From the NCBI GenBank assembly GCA_028622995.1, contig JAJQJQ010000006.1:1550001-1614000 (forward strand): DNA of 64,000 bases. The letters run 5' to 3'. The stretch is from Panagrolaimus kolymaensis. Taxonomy: Eukaryota; Nematoda; Chromadorea; Rhabditida; Panagrolaimidae. Every line of letters starts with the position of its first letter. Within the stretch, counting starts at the first letter, position 1. Below are positions 1-9,994 of the stretch, piece after piece. The position numbers were made by a program, and so were the translations under genes. The notes under the pieces are model-generated. The model had not been told where the DNA came from. It made no database searches and worked only from the letters and a program-made list of their open reading frames with translations.

Positions 1-819
1 AGAAAGAAAAGAAAAAATGAGTGCAAAAAAAAGAATTTTTTTCATTCAAAGGGAGAAATTATTATACTCACTTACATAAGGGGAAAGAGAATTAGATAAA
101 AATAGATAAATAGAAAGAATGAGATGAAACAAATAACAAGCAGCAAGCTAGCAAATATTTTTTTTGAAGGTTGGATTGATTGAAAAAAAAGTTTTTTGAT
201 ATTTTATTTTTTGTCTTTTGAAAATAATGGGGAAATTTATTATCGTGTTAGGACAGTTTTTATTATGCGCACGCTCTCATTTTTTTTTTGAAGTCAAAGC
301 TTTTTTTTATTTTATGAAATCGAATAATTTTTTGTTTGAATATTGAAACTTCCATGATATTCCTTTTTTTATCTCCAAAAGTAATGATTACATTTTTGTT
401 CATGGACATGTAAAAGACAATGTTCATTGTTGTTTGTTGGTCGAGAAAAACAATACATAAAATAAATGACGAGTTTTTTCTATTTTTTTCTGAATTTTTT
501 AAAATAAACATGCATCATGTGCCTTGATCGTTTTTGTAATCAGCATTATTTTCTTGCAAAGTGTAGTATCCGTATCATTTAAACCATTTTTATATGGTCA
601 TTTCTTTCTTAGCTTTCTCTCTTTATCTAGGGATGGGCAGCGATGCCTTTAACGCTAGTGTTCCCCGTCTTTTTTTTTCGTCAACGCTAGCAAAAAAGGC
701 AAAAAAACATTTTTTTTAGGTTCGAGTTCTCTCATATATTTTTAGACCTTCTTCGTTATCAATATCGTTTTTCAGGTGCACTTTGACTTTGGTTATTATC
801 TGTCTGCTGTTTAACAAAA
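1..819. other. Region upstream of CWC15, with a truncated MITE
   Basis: No gene was recognised here. The sequence is T-rich and low in complexity, with stop codons in all frames. The only structured element is the MITE end at 628-749, described separately. The last stretch before the CWC15 ATG contains an acceptor-like tttttcag ending at about 775, which could be a trans-splice or 5' UTR splice site. Confidence 0.6.
628..749 (+). mobile_element. Truncated end of a hAT-like MITE (family A)
   Basis: About 122 bp starting TAGGGATGGGCAGCG is nearly identical to the reverse complement of 6768-6888, which is the right end of the complete element at 6229-6888. Similarity stops sharply at about 749. 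No second terminal repeat is present, so this looks like a broken or solo end. It lies about 70 bp upstream of the CWC15 start codon and probably falls in its promoter or 5' UTR. The near identity of the two copies suggests recent activity (inference). Confidence 0.8.
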
Positions 820-1598
820 ATGACTACTGCTCATCGTCCAACATTTAATCCAGCTCAAGGTGGAACAGGTCGTGGAGAAAATGATTTAACTAAACTATCA
901 ACACAATATTCGGCTCGTGATTTACCATCTCATAAAAATCTCAAATATCGTCAAAGAGGTCAAGCTCATCCTGATGAAGTTCGTGAAAAGGTTTGTTGTA
1001 TTTGAGTAATTTCTTATATTCATCTTTATACTTTTTTCAGAATTTGCGATATGAATTAGAAGAAAAAGAACGTGAACGTAAACGTGAAAGAGATGGTGGA
1101 ATTGCTGGAGCTATTGAAGGTACAAGTGTACCAGAAAAGAAGTCAAGGTATGAATCCATTACCTTCCTAAACTTTATCAATTATCAATGAATTTTTAGGT
1201 TTGAATCATCAGTTGATGCGGATGCTGATGAACCAGCTGAAGATGATACTCTTGGCGATTCCGACGATGCTGATGACGATGAAAGTGATGATGATGCAGA
1301 GTTAATGGCCGAACTTGAAAGAATCAAAAAAGAACGCTCTGCTGAAAAAGCTAGAAAAGAAGAAGAAATTCGTGAAGAACAAGAAAGAGTTCGACAAGAA
1401 GCTATGATTCGTGGAAATCCTCTTTTGAATCTCAATGATGAACAAGCTGAATTCAAAGTTAAACGTCGATGGGATGATGATGTTGTTTTCAAAAATTGTG
1501 CTAAAGGAATCACTGAACGTAAGAAAGAAGCATCATTTATCAATGATTCAATTCGTTCTGAATTTCATCGAAAGTTTATGGATAAATACATCAAGTGA
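820..1598 (+). CDS. cwc15: CWC15 homologue, spliceosome-associated protein
   Basis: Three exons join as 820-990, 1041-1147 and 1199-1598, all with GT-AG borders. The N-terminus [15 protein letters not shown] and the following [15 protein letters not shown] are the hallmark of the CWC15/AD-002 family, a component of the NineteenTC/Prp19-associated spliceosome. The middle is an Asp/Glu/Ser-rich acidic stretch, then an Arg/Glu/Lys charged helix. The conserved C-terminus has [22 protein letters not shown] and a final [11 protein letters not shown]. The length of about 226 residues is normal for the family. The start is the first ATG after an acceptor-like site and matches the family N-terminus. 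The SLC37 gene follows on the same strand 219 bp downstream, so the pair may be an operon. Confidence 0.95.
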
Positions 1599-1817
1599 AA
1601 CTGTAATATTGTGTACTCATTTTTTTCTGATTTTATTGTTTGATTTTTCCTTTTTCTGTATTTGAATAAAATGATTGTGTATAAAATTTGTGTGTAATTT
1701 CGAATGGCTTTAGTGCTATCATTTGATTATCTTTTGCTCTCCATTTTCCTTCTTTAACTTCGATTAAGCTTCTTAATGTTTGGATATAGGGGTAGTAGAT
1801 ACAGGAAGCTGCAAAAG
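1599..1817 (+). promoter_or_regulatory. Short intercistronic region, possible operon junction
   Basis: Only 219 bp separate the CWC15 stop from the SLC37 ATG. A poly(A) signal-like AATAAA lies at about 1664. An acceptor-like acag sits at about 1800-1803, some 15 bp before the downstream ATG. Nematode operons commonly show a poly(A) signal followed about 100 bp later by an SL2-type trans-splice site. The spacing fits that pattern, but trans-splicing is inferred. Confidence 0.45.
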
Positions 1818-3929
1818 ATGGAACCAACGCAGAGAAATCGTGTGCTGGTGTTTGTTCTAACGTTTACAAGGTATGTATTTTAGCTTGGAAAAACTACTCA
1901 ACATTATAATTACCTTTGAAAATTATCTACTATGTTCATATTAGCTTGCTGTATTATATCTTTCTAATCTTCAGCAGCTTCTATCATCATTTCTTTCTTC
2001 TAATTAATCCATTGTTTTTCAGTTATGCTCTTTACCATGCAAGCAGAAAGAATCTTTCCGGTGTTAAAGCTTCAATGTCAAATGATTGGCTTGGAAATGA
2101 TACATATCATCCACATCCACCATTATTCGATTCAGAAGTTGGAGCAAAGAATTTTCTTGGCTCATTGGATGGACTTTTTATGATATTTTATGCTGCATCA
2201 TTGTTCTTTTGGGGATGGCTTGGTGATCGATGGGATCCTAAATATGTTGTGGTCCTTGGTATGATTGGATCTGCGATTACAGTAAGTTTCTTGCCGTTCA
2301 CTTACACAAATTTTATTTGCATGTTTTATTATAGCTGATGCTTTTTGGTTCTGTTCCATATTGGTTGGATTTTTACAGCATTCCATATTACGTTGTAATC
2401 TATTGTCTCTTTGGAATCGTTCAAGCATGTGGATGGCCAAATGAAGTAACAATAATGGCAAATTGGTTTCAAAAATCTAATCGTGGTGCTGTTATAGGTG
2501 CATGGGCTGCATGTCAACCTGTTGGTAATATTATTGGTGCATTAATTATTGGTTTTGTTATTCCATGGGGTTATCAATGGACATATGCTGTGAATTCAGT
2601 TCTTATCGTAGTTGGTGGAATATTCCTCTATTCCTTAGTTGAAGTTAAACCCAGAAAAATGATTACTATAAATACATCTCATGGAGTAATTGATATTGAA
2701 GATAGTGAAAACTCTGCACAAAATGCAAACATTGATTCCGTTGAAGAAATAACTCATGAACCAATTACTTTCTGGCAAGCTCTTTTGTTACCAAATGTTT
2801 TAGCGGTAAGTTTTTAACCCAAAAACTTTGGACATTAGTAATTATTCTTTGTTTTCAGTATTGTTTATGTAATGCTTGCGTCAAAATGGTTAATTATGCT
2901 TTTTTCTTTTGGCTTCCATTTTATTTAACCCATAAATTTGGTTGGTCTGAATCCGAAGCAAATCAACTTGCAATTTGGTATGATTTTGGTGGAATTGTCG
3001 GCTCTATTGCTGGTGGAATTGTATCGGTGAGTTTCATCTTTTAAACAATGTTTATTGAATTGGATACTATTTTTTGAGTTAAAAGTGTTCGCTAAATTTA
3101 TCTCTTAAACTTTCTTCTAACATTTTTCTTTTTAGGACAGACTTGGTCATCGATCTCCAATCATTATGATTCTCTTGGTTTCATCTCTGTTCTCTCTCTT
3201 TATCTATGCTGGAGTTGGACCAAACAAATTAATAAATGTTTTAATGATGACAGTACTTGGTGTAACAATTTCTGGACCTTATAATTTAATAGTTGGAACA
3301 ATATCTGTTGATCTTGGATCTCAACCTGCTTTAGCTGGAAATGAAAAAGCAATGTCGACTGTAACTGGACTCATCGATGGAACAGGTTCAGCTGGATCTG
3401 CAATTGGACAATTCTTTGTTCCTGTTATTCAAAATTCATTTGGATGGGAATGGGTGTTTTATTCATTTATTATAATGGTAATTATTTCTATTTTTTGCGT
3501 TTTTCCTTGGGATCTTATTCTAAAAGTGCATTTTGTTATAGTTCAAAGGATGTTTAAGGTTTACAAAAGTAACACTTCACATAAAATAAGAGCTATTAAA
3601 GCTTGCTAAAAAACCTTTGAATGCTTTTTTGATAGCAAAATCTACGGAAAAAAATGGGTTTTGCATTGATTAATTAATCTCTCTTATAAGAAATGCATCC
3701 AAAACAAATGCATTTTTTTCTTTCTATCTTTCATAATCAAATAATTAACATTTTTACTTTATTTATTTATTTTCAGAACTTCCTCTCCGTACTTTGTTTA
3801 ACCAAACGATTCTACGTTGATTCTCATATCGTCTACAGAAATTATCAACGACGTGGAAACTTTTCGATGCGTCAACAACTTCTCGAGGATGAACCACTTC
3901 TTGGATCTTCTACCGTGCATCAAGATTAA
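1818..3929 (+). CDS. SLC37-family sugar-phosphate/phosphate antiporter
   Basis: Exons join as 1818-1870, 2023-2281, 2335-2805, 2859-3026, 3136-3477 and 3777-3929. The protein is a 12-TM major facilitator of the glycerol-3-phosphate transporter type. Family signatures include YALYHASRKNLS after TM1, the MFS loop GDRWDPK between TM2 and TM3, GWPNEVTIMANWF, and DRLGHRSP between TM8 and TM9. The central acidic cytosolic loop is also typical. SLC37 proteins exchange glucose-6-phosphate for phosphate, mainly at the ER. The C-terminal tail ends in an acidic dileucine-like EDEPLL, a possible sorting signal. The start at 1818 gives a short leader directly before TM1; an upstream exon is possible. Which SLC37 member this is cannot be decided here. 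Confidence 0.92.
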
Positions 3930-4253
3930 CTATCAACCTAAATGCTAAATCAACTAATTTATTATTTTTTCATCTTCGTAATATATTTAATAAATAATAC
4001 ATATGTAATTTTTTTTATTGTGTTTGCAGTGAACTTTCTTTACTTTTCTATCGTTTAATTGGTGTTTCTTTCACATATCTGGTTTCCTTCTTTTTTTTGC
4101 TTTCTTTTCGGTTGATTTAACTTAAAAGCCATATCTTCTCACACATTCCTTCATTCCTATCATCTTTCCAAAACTTTTTCTTACAAAATTTTTATTTTAT
4201 AGCTGTTTTTTCAAACTAACATTAGTTCCTTTGCATTTTTTTGTGTGTTCATT

Positions 4254-4876
4254 TAGAGACCGGCAGCTCGAAATTTTTTTTAGAAAATTGAAAAGTTTTG
4301 TATGGACCTAGTATTTTATGCTATGAATATTACGAATATACAAAAATAAATAGAAGAAGACTTAATTAAAACCTCGAAAAGTTGAATTAAAATTTTCTAA
4401 AATCAAAAATTTTTCGTTCGAGAGAACACTTTTCTTTTATTCAACGAAAGGAAAAAAATGCAGCAAGCATGCGGCAAAAGCATCTTTTGCTTCAATTTTC
4501 AATCAAAATAGAGGATTTTAGCAGTTTTTTTGACGCCATATTTCTCTGCGGTGTTCTGCGCTGTTCTCGATTTTACAAGATATGCAAAATTTAATTCTGC
4601 ATCGAATGGTACTAATCCATGATTGAACCGGGATGAACCTTAACGTAAAGTTAAAAAAATAAAGGAAAAAAATCAATTTTAATGGCATTTTTCGGTAACA
4701 ACCTAAGTTTATAATTACATATTCGGAATCAGCATAAAAAACTACATATTATAGGATAGCTATATTATTTTTAAAGTTAAAATTTATAAAGTTGCAATTC
4801 GAGCATACTAAAAATGAGGGAAAACGAAAAAAAATACGGCGAACACTCAGGCATGTAGGAGCGTTGCCGGTCTCTA
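4254..4876. mobile_element. hAT-like MITE, family B copy 1
   Basis: This 623 bp non-coding element has 12 bp terminal inverted repeats, TAGAGACCGGCA on the left and TGCCGGTCTCTA on the right. It is flanked by TGTTCATT (4246-4253) and TGTTTATT (4877-4884), an 8 bp target-site duplication with one mismatch. An 8 bp duplication and a TIR starting TAG fit the hAT superfamily. No transposase ORF is visible, so it is non-autonomous. A second copy lies at 11016-11644. Confidence 0.82.
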
Positions 4877-5132
4877 TGTTTATTTATTAAAAACTTTATG
4901 TGTTCTTTAACAAAGTTGATTAATTAATTTCCAAAGAGTTAAATAAATGTGTTAATAAAAAAAAGAAGCTATGATTAAGAAAATTTTACTGCAGAAATAT
5001 TGCTTTTGGTGATGAAGCCTCTTTCGAATCACCATAACGAATGTGTTAACACAACAGACAAGTAATATGACTGATGGCAAAGAAAAAAAATTTATTGATC
5101 GAAGATAAAAAGTTAAGAAATATTTTTGTTAA

Positions 5133-5333
5133 AGGGGAAGAGGCACCTGACTCAACTTTTTTTTACGACATTTTTTCGTCCTAAAGCGAATGTGCTTTGT
5201 CAAATCCATTTCGAAAACATTTGAAAAGAGGAATTGATTTTTTGAAAGCTTTCGAAATGGATTTGACAAAGAACATTCGCTTTAGGACGAAAAAATGTCG
5301 TAAAAAAAATTTGAGTAAGGTGCCTCTTCCCCT
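5133..5333. mobile_element. 201 bp TTAA-flanked hairpin MITE
   Basis: The element is almost wholly palindromic. Two arms of about 83 nt beginning AGGGGAAGAGGCACC match with about three mismatches around a short loop near 5217-5250. TTAA flanks both ends (5129-5132 and 5334-5337), the target signature of piggyBac-like elements. The superfamily assignment is inferred from the flanks only. The transcript would fold into a long hairpin. Confidence 0.75.
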
Positions 5334-5679
5334 TTAAATAAAATGTTTGAATGAACTTTCGAAAGAATGAATGCACTTGTTTCGTTCTCAAAACTTTTTT
5401 TGAATTTTTTTTTTTCAGTTTTGGAATAAAACAAAGATTACGAAAAAAATTTTTTGCCGATGGATTTTGCTTATTTTTGATGGGGCATATATCGTGATAT
5501 CTGGAGAAAGCACTTCTTTCAAAAAATTTTGACTAACAATTTTCAGAATCATTTTTTATTTTATTACAAACTTCAAAAATGCAATGCACGATACAAATTA
5601 TAAACTAAAAAAAATAAACTTAATTAAATTTAAATTTATGAAAACAATAATTTTTTCTTAATAGCTGGGAAGATATCGG

Positions 5680-7076
5680 CTAAGAAGACCACATAGGCCC
5701 AGAACCTTTTTTTGATGAAGGTAAATCAAATAATAAAATTTCACTATCTTCATTGGCTTGAATGATAATTTTGTTTTCTTCATGAATAGCTAAGGCATCA
5801 CTTTTGGTTGCAGTTTTACTATTGACATCCACGGTACCTTTAACGATTTGAATCCAATATCGTCGATCGGGATTTAATTGAATTTCAGGCTTTTCACCTT
5901 TTGTTAAAAGCCATCGAGAAAGAGTGACATCTTGAAAAACTTTGAGGGATCCATCTCGGCTATCTGGAGTAAGGATAAATTGTTGTTGACCTTTAAGATC
6001 CTCAAATTTTCTTTGCTCATATCGAGGTTGAATTCCAAGCACATTGGGTTCAATCCAAATTTGATATAAATGAAGCGGGGTTTCATTAGAACCATTATAT
6101 TCTGAATGACGAACTCCCGTACCAGCTGACATAATTTGAAATTCGCCTGCAGGAATGCGTTCAATATTTCCCATGGAATCTTTATGTTCAATAATTCCTT
6201 CAAGAACATAAGTTAAAATTTCCATATCTAGGGATGGGCAGCGGTTTTTACAGAATCGATAGAATTTTTTGATTGTTGTCTCAAAAGATAAGATAGCTCA
6301 ATTGAAATAACTTTTGAATTAACGAAAAAACAAAAGTCAATTAAAATATAAATGAAATACGCAATTGAAATTTCTAAAAATTGCATTTTTTTCGTATTGG
6401 AGAACACTTCTGTTTCTCTTTTTTTTTGCTTTGCAAAAGAGCTTTGTCAAAGGGTTTGCTGTTTGACTTCTAATGCCAAAATGTCTTTTTCAAATCAAAA
6501 ATGAATTTTTCAATCAAAAAAGCATTTTTTAATACTTAATTATTAGTTTTTTGACTACTTGTATATCAAGGGGTGATCGGGGGTGATTTTCATTTGTACG
6601 TATATATGTAGAATTAAATTCTGCATCTTGTAATATTAGTCCCATCTTTGATTGGGATTGATTGAGGGGTTAAATAATTAAAAAACTGATTTTTTTACTC
6701 GTTTGAGGCTATTGTTGAATAAGAATCCATGTTGATATTAACATATTTGGAATCTACATAAAAAATTAGGTCTAAAAATATATGAGAGAACTCGAACCTA
6801 AAAAAAATGTTTTTTTGCCTTTTTTGCTAGCGTTGACGAAAAAAAAGACGGGGAACACTAGCGTTAAAGGCATCGCTGCCCATCCCTATCCATATCTTCG
6901 TGTGGATGAGTGGCAAACCCGGTGCCAGGTTTAATAAAATCTTCATTTATTACTCGAAGAACAGAAAATCCCATAAAATTTGGATCTTGATATGATGAAA
7001 ATGAAAAGGTATGCCAACTATCAAGCCAATCTCGAGTTGCATGACCTCGATCATTTGCTTTACGTAAATAAATCAT
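5680..7076 (-). pseudogene. Pirin-family bicupin protein (YhhW type), coding sequence split by a MITE
   Basis: The N-terminal part (7076-6889) begins [20 protein letters not shown] and ends HPHEDMD before running into transposon sequence. The C-terminal part (6228-5680) resumes at MEILTYVLEG. The split falls inside the conserved cupin metal-binding motif HPH-E/R-DMEI; the later metal-ligand motif GVRHSEYN is present. The family is a Fe-dependent quercetin-2,3-dioxygenase-like pirin; this subtype is the bacterial YhhW form rather than the canonical eukaryotic pirin. No intron is seen apart from the insertion. Read-through gives a stop ([14 protein letters not shown] then stop). I see no GT donor that would remove the insert cleanly, though a TAG acceptor-like site sits at its 3' junction. 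It is probably inactive on this haplotype unless the insert is spliced unusually. Confidence 0.85.
6229..6888. mobile_element. Complete 660 bp hAT-like MITE (family A) inserted in the pirin gene
   Basis: The termini are TAGGGATGGGCAGCG and CGCTGCCCATCCCTA, a perfect 15 bp inverted repeat. It is flanked by identical 8 bp direct repeats TCCATATC at 6221-6228 and 6889-6896, the target-site duplication. TIR form and duplication length fit the hAT superfamily. No transposase ORF was found. The perfect duplication and the near-identical fragment at 628-749 suggest a recent insertion. Confidence 0.93.
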
Positions 7077-7588
7077 TTTTCTTCTTCTTTAATTTAAAAT
7101 TTTATATTTGTACGGCAGTGGTTGTTAATTTTGAATCTGAAATCTTTTGGTTTGGGTTATATTTATTTATTGAAATAAAATTTTTAACGCGAATCTAAAC
7201 CAATAAAAATTATAAAAGTGACCATAGCAAAAGTAAGTCAACTACCACGTAAATACAATTTTTAGAAGAATGAAAGTAAAAAAACCAATTTTGCTTGAAA
7301 AAAAAGATATTAAATTTTGGGAGGTTTTAAAAGTCAATGTTTTTTTGCACAAAAAAAAGCTTTTTTTGATATCGTTAGTTAATACTTTTTGTTTGGGGTT
7401 CTAAAAGCTTGAATTAGAAAGTTCACGATAAAAAGAGGCATAAAATTTAAAAACAAAATCTTTAGACAAAAATGAATTTCACATGAACTTCGAATTCAAA
7501 AAATATTTTACTTTCTTTTTCTTTTTTTAAATTTAAACTTTGCTTTTATACCACCACCTCTCTTTTTTTTATGTTTCCCCGCCTTTCT

Positions 7589-7628
7589 TTCATTGCAATA
7601 AAAATAACAACGACAAAGTCAAAAAGCA
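7589..7628 (+). repeat. Direct repeat, copy 1 of 2
   Basis: The sequence ttcattgcaataaaaataac plus the following 20 bp recurs almost exactly at 9819-9858, with about one mismatch in 40. The two copies flank the 1.06 kb foldback element at a distance. They may be remnants of a duplication or of a larger element; the origin is unknown. Confidence 0.6.
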
Positions 7629-8529
7629 AATAACATACATACTATTGAAGAAGAAAGGTGACCAAATAATAAATACATACAACTTGCAAATACACTTTTT
7701 GAATGCTTTGAACTTTTGTTTCTGTCTCTTTTTTTTCTTCTTCCTTTTAACTTTAAAATCATAAACTATAAAGTATTCAACTAACTAATAACAAAAAAAA
7801 AAAAAGAGTAATATATTGAATTTCTCAAAAGATCGATAAAGTTTATTAAAACTTAAATATACTTTCTTTGTAACTATGTAGGTATGTTTCTTGAAGTAAG
7901 TAATAAAGGAATATTAACAACGACATAATGGCAATGTCTTGACTCTCTTTTATTTTCCATCATCGCCAACAACAACAACTACCGAGACAGGCAGGCAGCC
8001 AGCTACAAACACACACGCAAAAAAATTTATGCGACATGCTGAGAAGAAAAAAAAAAGATGTGTGTTTCATAGTTAGTTGTTGGAGATAACAACAAAAAAA
8101 GAAAAGAAAAAAGTTAGCAGCAACAACAATGAATGGTTTCAATGGTTTTTCTAGTTTGTGCTCATCATCATCGTGTAGTTTTTGTTTGTTTGAAAGAAAA
8201 TAAAGAATCATAATTTTTATTTTTGGCGAAAAAAAAAAATGATGAGATGAGCTTTGTTTTTTTTGTCAGCATTTTTATTTTTTTTAAAGATTAGTTTCAA
8301 AGAGTATCTCTCGATAATTATTGACATCGTAATTAATTGATTAGTCCTAATAAAAGTTTAGTTTAAAGTTTAAAAAGGAAAAAAGCACCATATTCCAAAT
8401 TTTTTTTAAAACTTTGAACATCTCCACTTCATCTCCATCGGTAGCTAACTTGATCGCTATCATATGCACCAAAAAAACAGTAGCAATTCGATAAAGGAAA
8501 ATCTTTTAAGAGTAAAAAAGGATATTTAA

Positions 8530-9591
8530 GAGAGGTTCTGTGAGCTGATTCAAATCGGGCGGAACAAAATTTTTTTTATTTTTTATTTTTCTTTACCAAT
8601 CGGTTCTAAAAAATATTTAAAAATTATTGGTAATGAGCTTTTTCTCAAAAACTAAGCTAGATATGTAAATTTTTCATTTTGAAGTTGGAGGCATGCATTA
8701 ACTTCTAAAATTCGGCTAAATTCACCCATGCAGTATAAAAATTTGATTTTTATCCAATATTATGTAATAGATTGCGGGCTAATTTATGGTGTACCCCATA
8801 TATTTTAATATTATAAAAAACCAAGAGAAATTTGCATATTTAAACTTTAAAATGGTGTAACTTTTGATCCAAAGCCAGTGGGGGACCTAAGAAAAATACC
8901 ATATATTCCCCAGAATCTCCTCTATTTTATGCGAAAAAAATCTAAATTTTAGAGCGACGGGAAATCTCAAACCATAATTAAATGTGCTTGAAACAACATT
9001 TTTAACGGGGAAAATGGTTTTTCACTTTTTTCTTTCATTGAAAACAATTCGAACATAATGCCAAAATAACAAAGAGAGAAAGAGAAGAACACCTTTTCCC
9101 CGTTAAAAATGTTGTTTCAAGCACATTTAATTATGGCTTGAGATCTCCCGTCGCTCTAAAATTTAGATTTTTTTTACCATAAATAGAGGAGATTCTAGGC
9201 TTTAATTTGGTGAATACCGTAGGTCCCCCATATGACAAAAAAAAGCATGTTTTCGCTGGTCAAACATTTTAAATCGACTTTTCTTCTCATTTTTACATAT
9301 CGTAAAAATATATGGTATACACCATAAATTAGCCCGCAATCGACTGCATAATAATGGATAGAAATCATATTATTATGCTTCATGGCTGAATTTTGCCGAA
9401 TTTTAGAAGTTAATGCATGCCTCCAACTTCAAAATGAAAAATTTCCATATCTAGCTTAGTTTTTGAGAAAAAGCTCATTACCAATAATTTTTAAATATTT
9501 TTTAGAACCGATTGGTAAAGAAAAATAAAAAATAAAAAAAATTTTGTTCCGCCGACTTCGAAAATCTTTAAATTTACTCGTAGAGTCTCTC
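8530..9591. mobile_element. 1.06 kb long inverted-repeat (foldback) element with TTAA flanks
   Basis: Two arms of about 490 and 500 nt (about 8530-9019 and 9091-9591) are reverse complements of each other with scattered mismatches, around a loop of about 70 nt. Matching blocks include GGCGGAACAAAA (8558) with TTTTGTTCCGCC (9542-9553), and the block beginning AACGGGGAAAA near 9005 with its complement ending near 9104. TTAA is found at both borders (8526-8529 and 9592-9595). No ORF of note is present. It could be a piggyBac-like non-autonomous element; its transcript would form a very long dsRNA hairpin. Confidence 0.8.
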
Positions 9592-9818
9592 TTAAATTAG
9601 AAAAATATCAAAAAACATGTAATAACGAGCAAAGAAAATCGGTAACAATAATTGATGGAAAATGTTGTTGTACGCAGCATGGATTACTTGAAGCAAAATT
9701 TTTATATCTGTATTGAAAAAGGCAATCGATTACAGTATAAAAAAACTTTTCAGCCTTTGTTGTCCCATAAATTAGAGTTTAGCCATAAATTTTAGGGAAA
9801 ACATGTATTTTTAATTTT

Positions 9819-9858
9819 TCATTGCAATAAAAATAACAACGACAAAGTCAAAATGCAA
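9819..9858 (+). repeat. Direct repeat, copy 2 of 2
   Basis: This is the second copy of the sequence at 7589-7628. It lies about 135 bp upstream of the SRPK-like kinase start codon. Confidence 0.6.
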
Positions 9859-9994
9859 ATGGACAATAAAATGAAAGCATTTTAATTTGCATAAAAAAAA
9901 TTACAAGGCCGCCTGAGGACGGCAGTGGTTCTAGTATTATTTCAAAATTCATTTCGCTTCTTCGTATTTTGATTGAAAACTTAGAATCTTAAAA

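Larger units (their letters stand above)
3930..5679. other. Intergenic region holding two transposable elements
   Basis: This gap separates the 3' ends of SLC37 (+) and pirin (-). It contains the 3' UTR of SLC37 with AATAAA-like signals near 3990, a 623 bp hAT-like MITE (4254-4876) and a 201 bp TTAA-flanked hairpin (5133-5333). No coding sequence was recognised in the remainder. Confidence 0.7.
7077..9994. other. Intergenic region dominated by a 1.06 kb foldback element
   Basis: This 2.9 kb gap separates the 5' end of pirin (-) from the SRPK-like kinase (+), so promoters of both are expected here. The region holds the long TTAA-flanked palindrome (8530-9591) and a pair of about 40 bp direct repeats (7589 and 9819). 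Most of the rest is A/T-run sequence without a credible gene. Confidence 0.65.

Noticed and set aside
263..511. Minus-strand frame of 82 codons upstream of CWC15
   Set aside because: It is made of Phe/Lys/Ile/Asn from A/T runs, has no domain and no splice or start context.
1184..1543. 119-codon minus-strand Ser-rich frame
   Set aside because: It is the antisense shadow of the Glu/Asp-rich CWC15 exon 3.
6889..7076. Pirin halves as two separate genes
   Set aside because: The two parts meet exactly at the 8 bp duplication of the MITE and together form one continuous family match, so they are one split gene.
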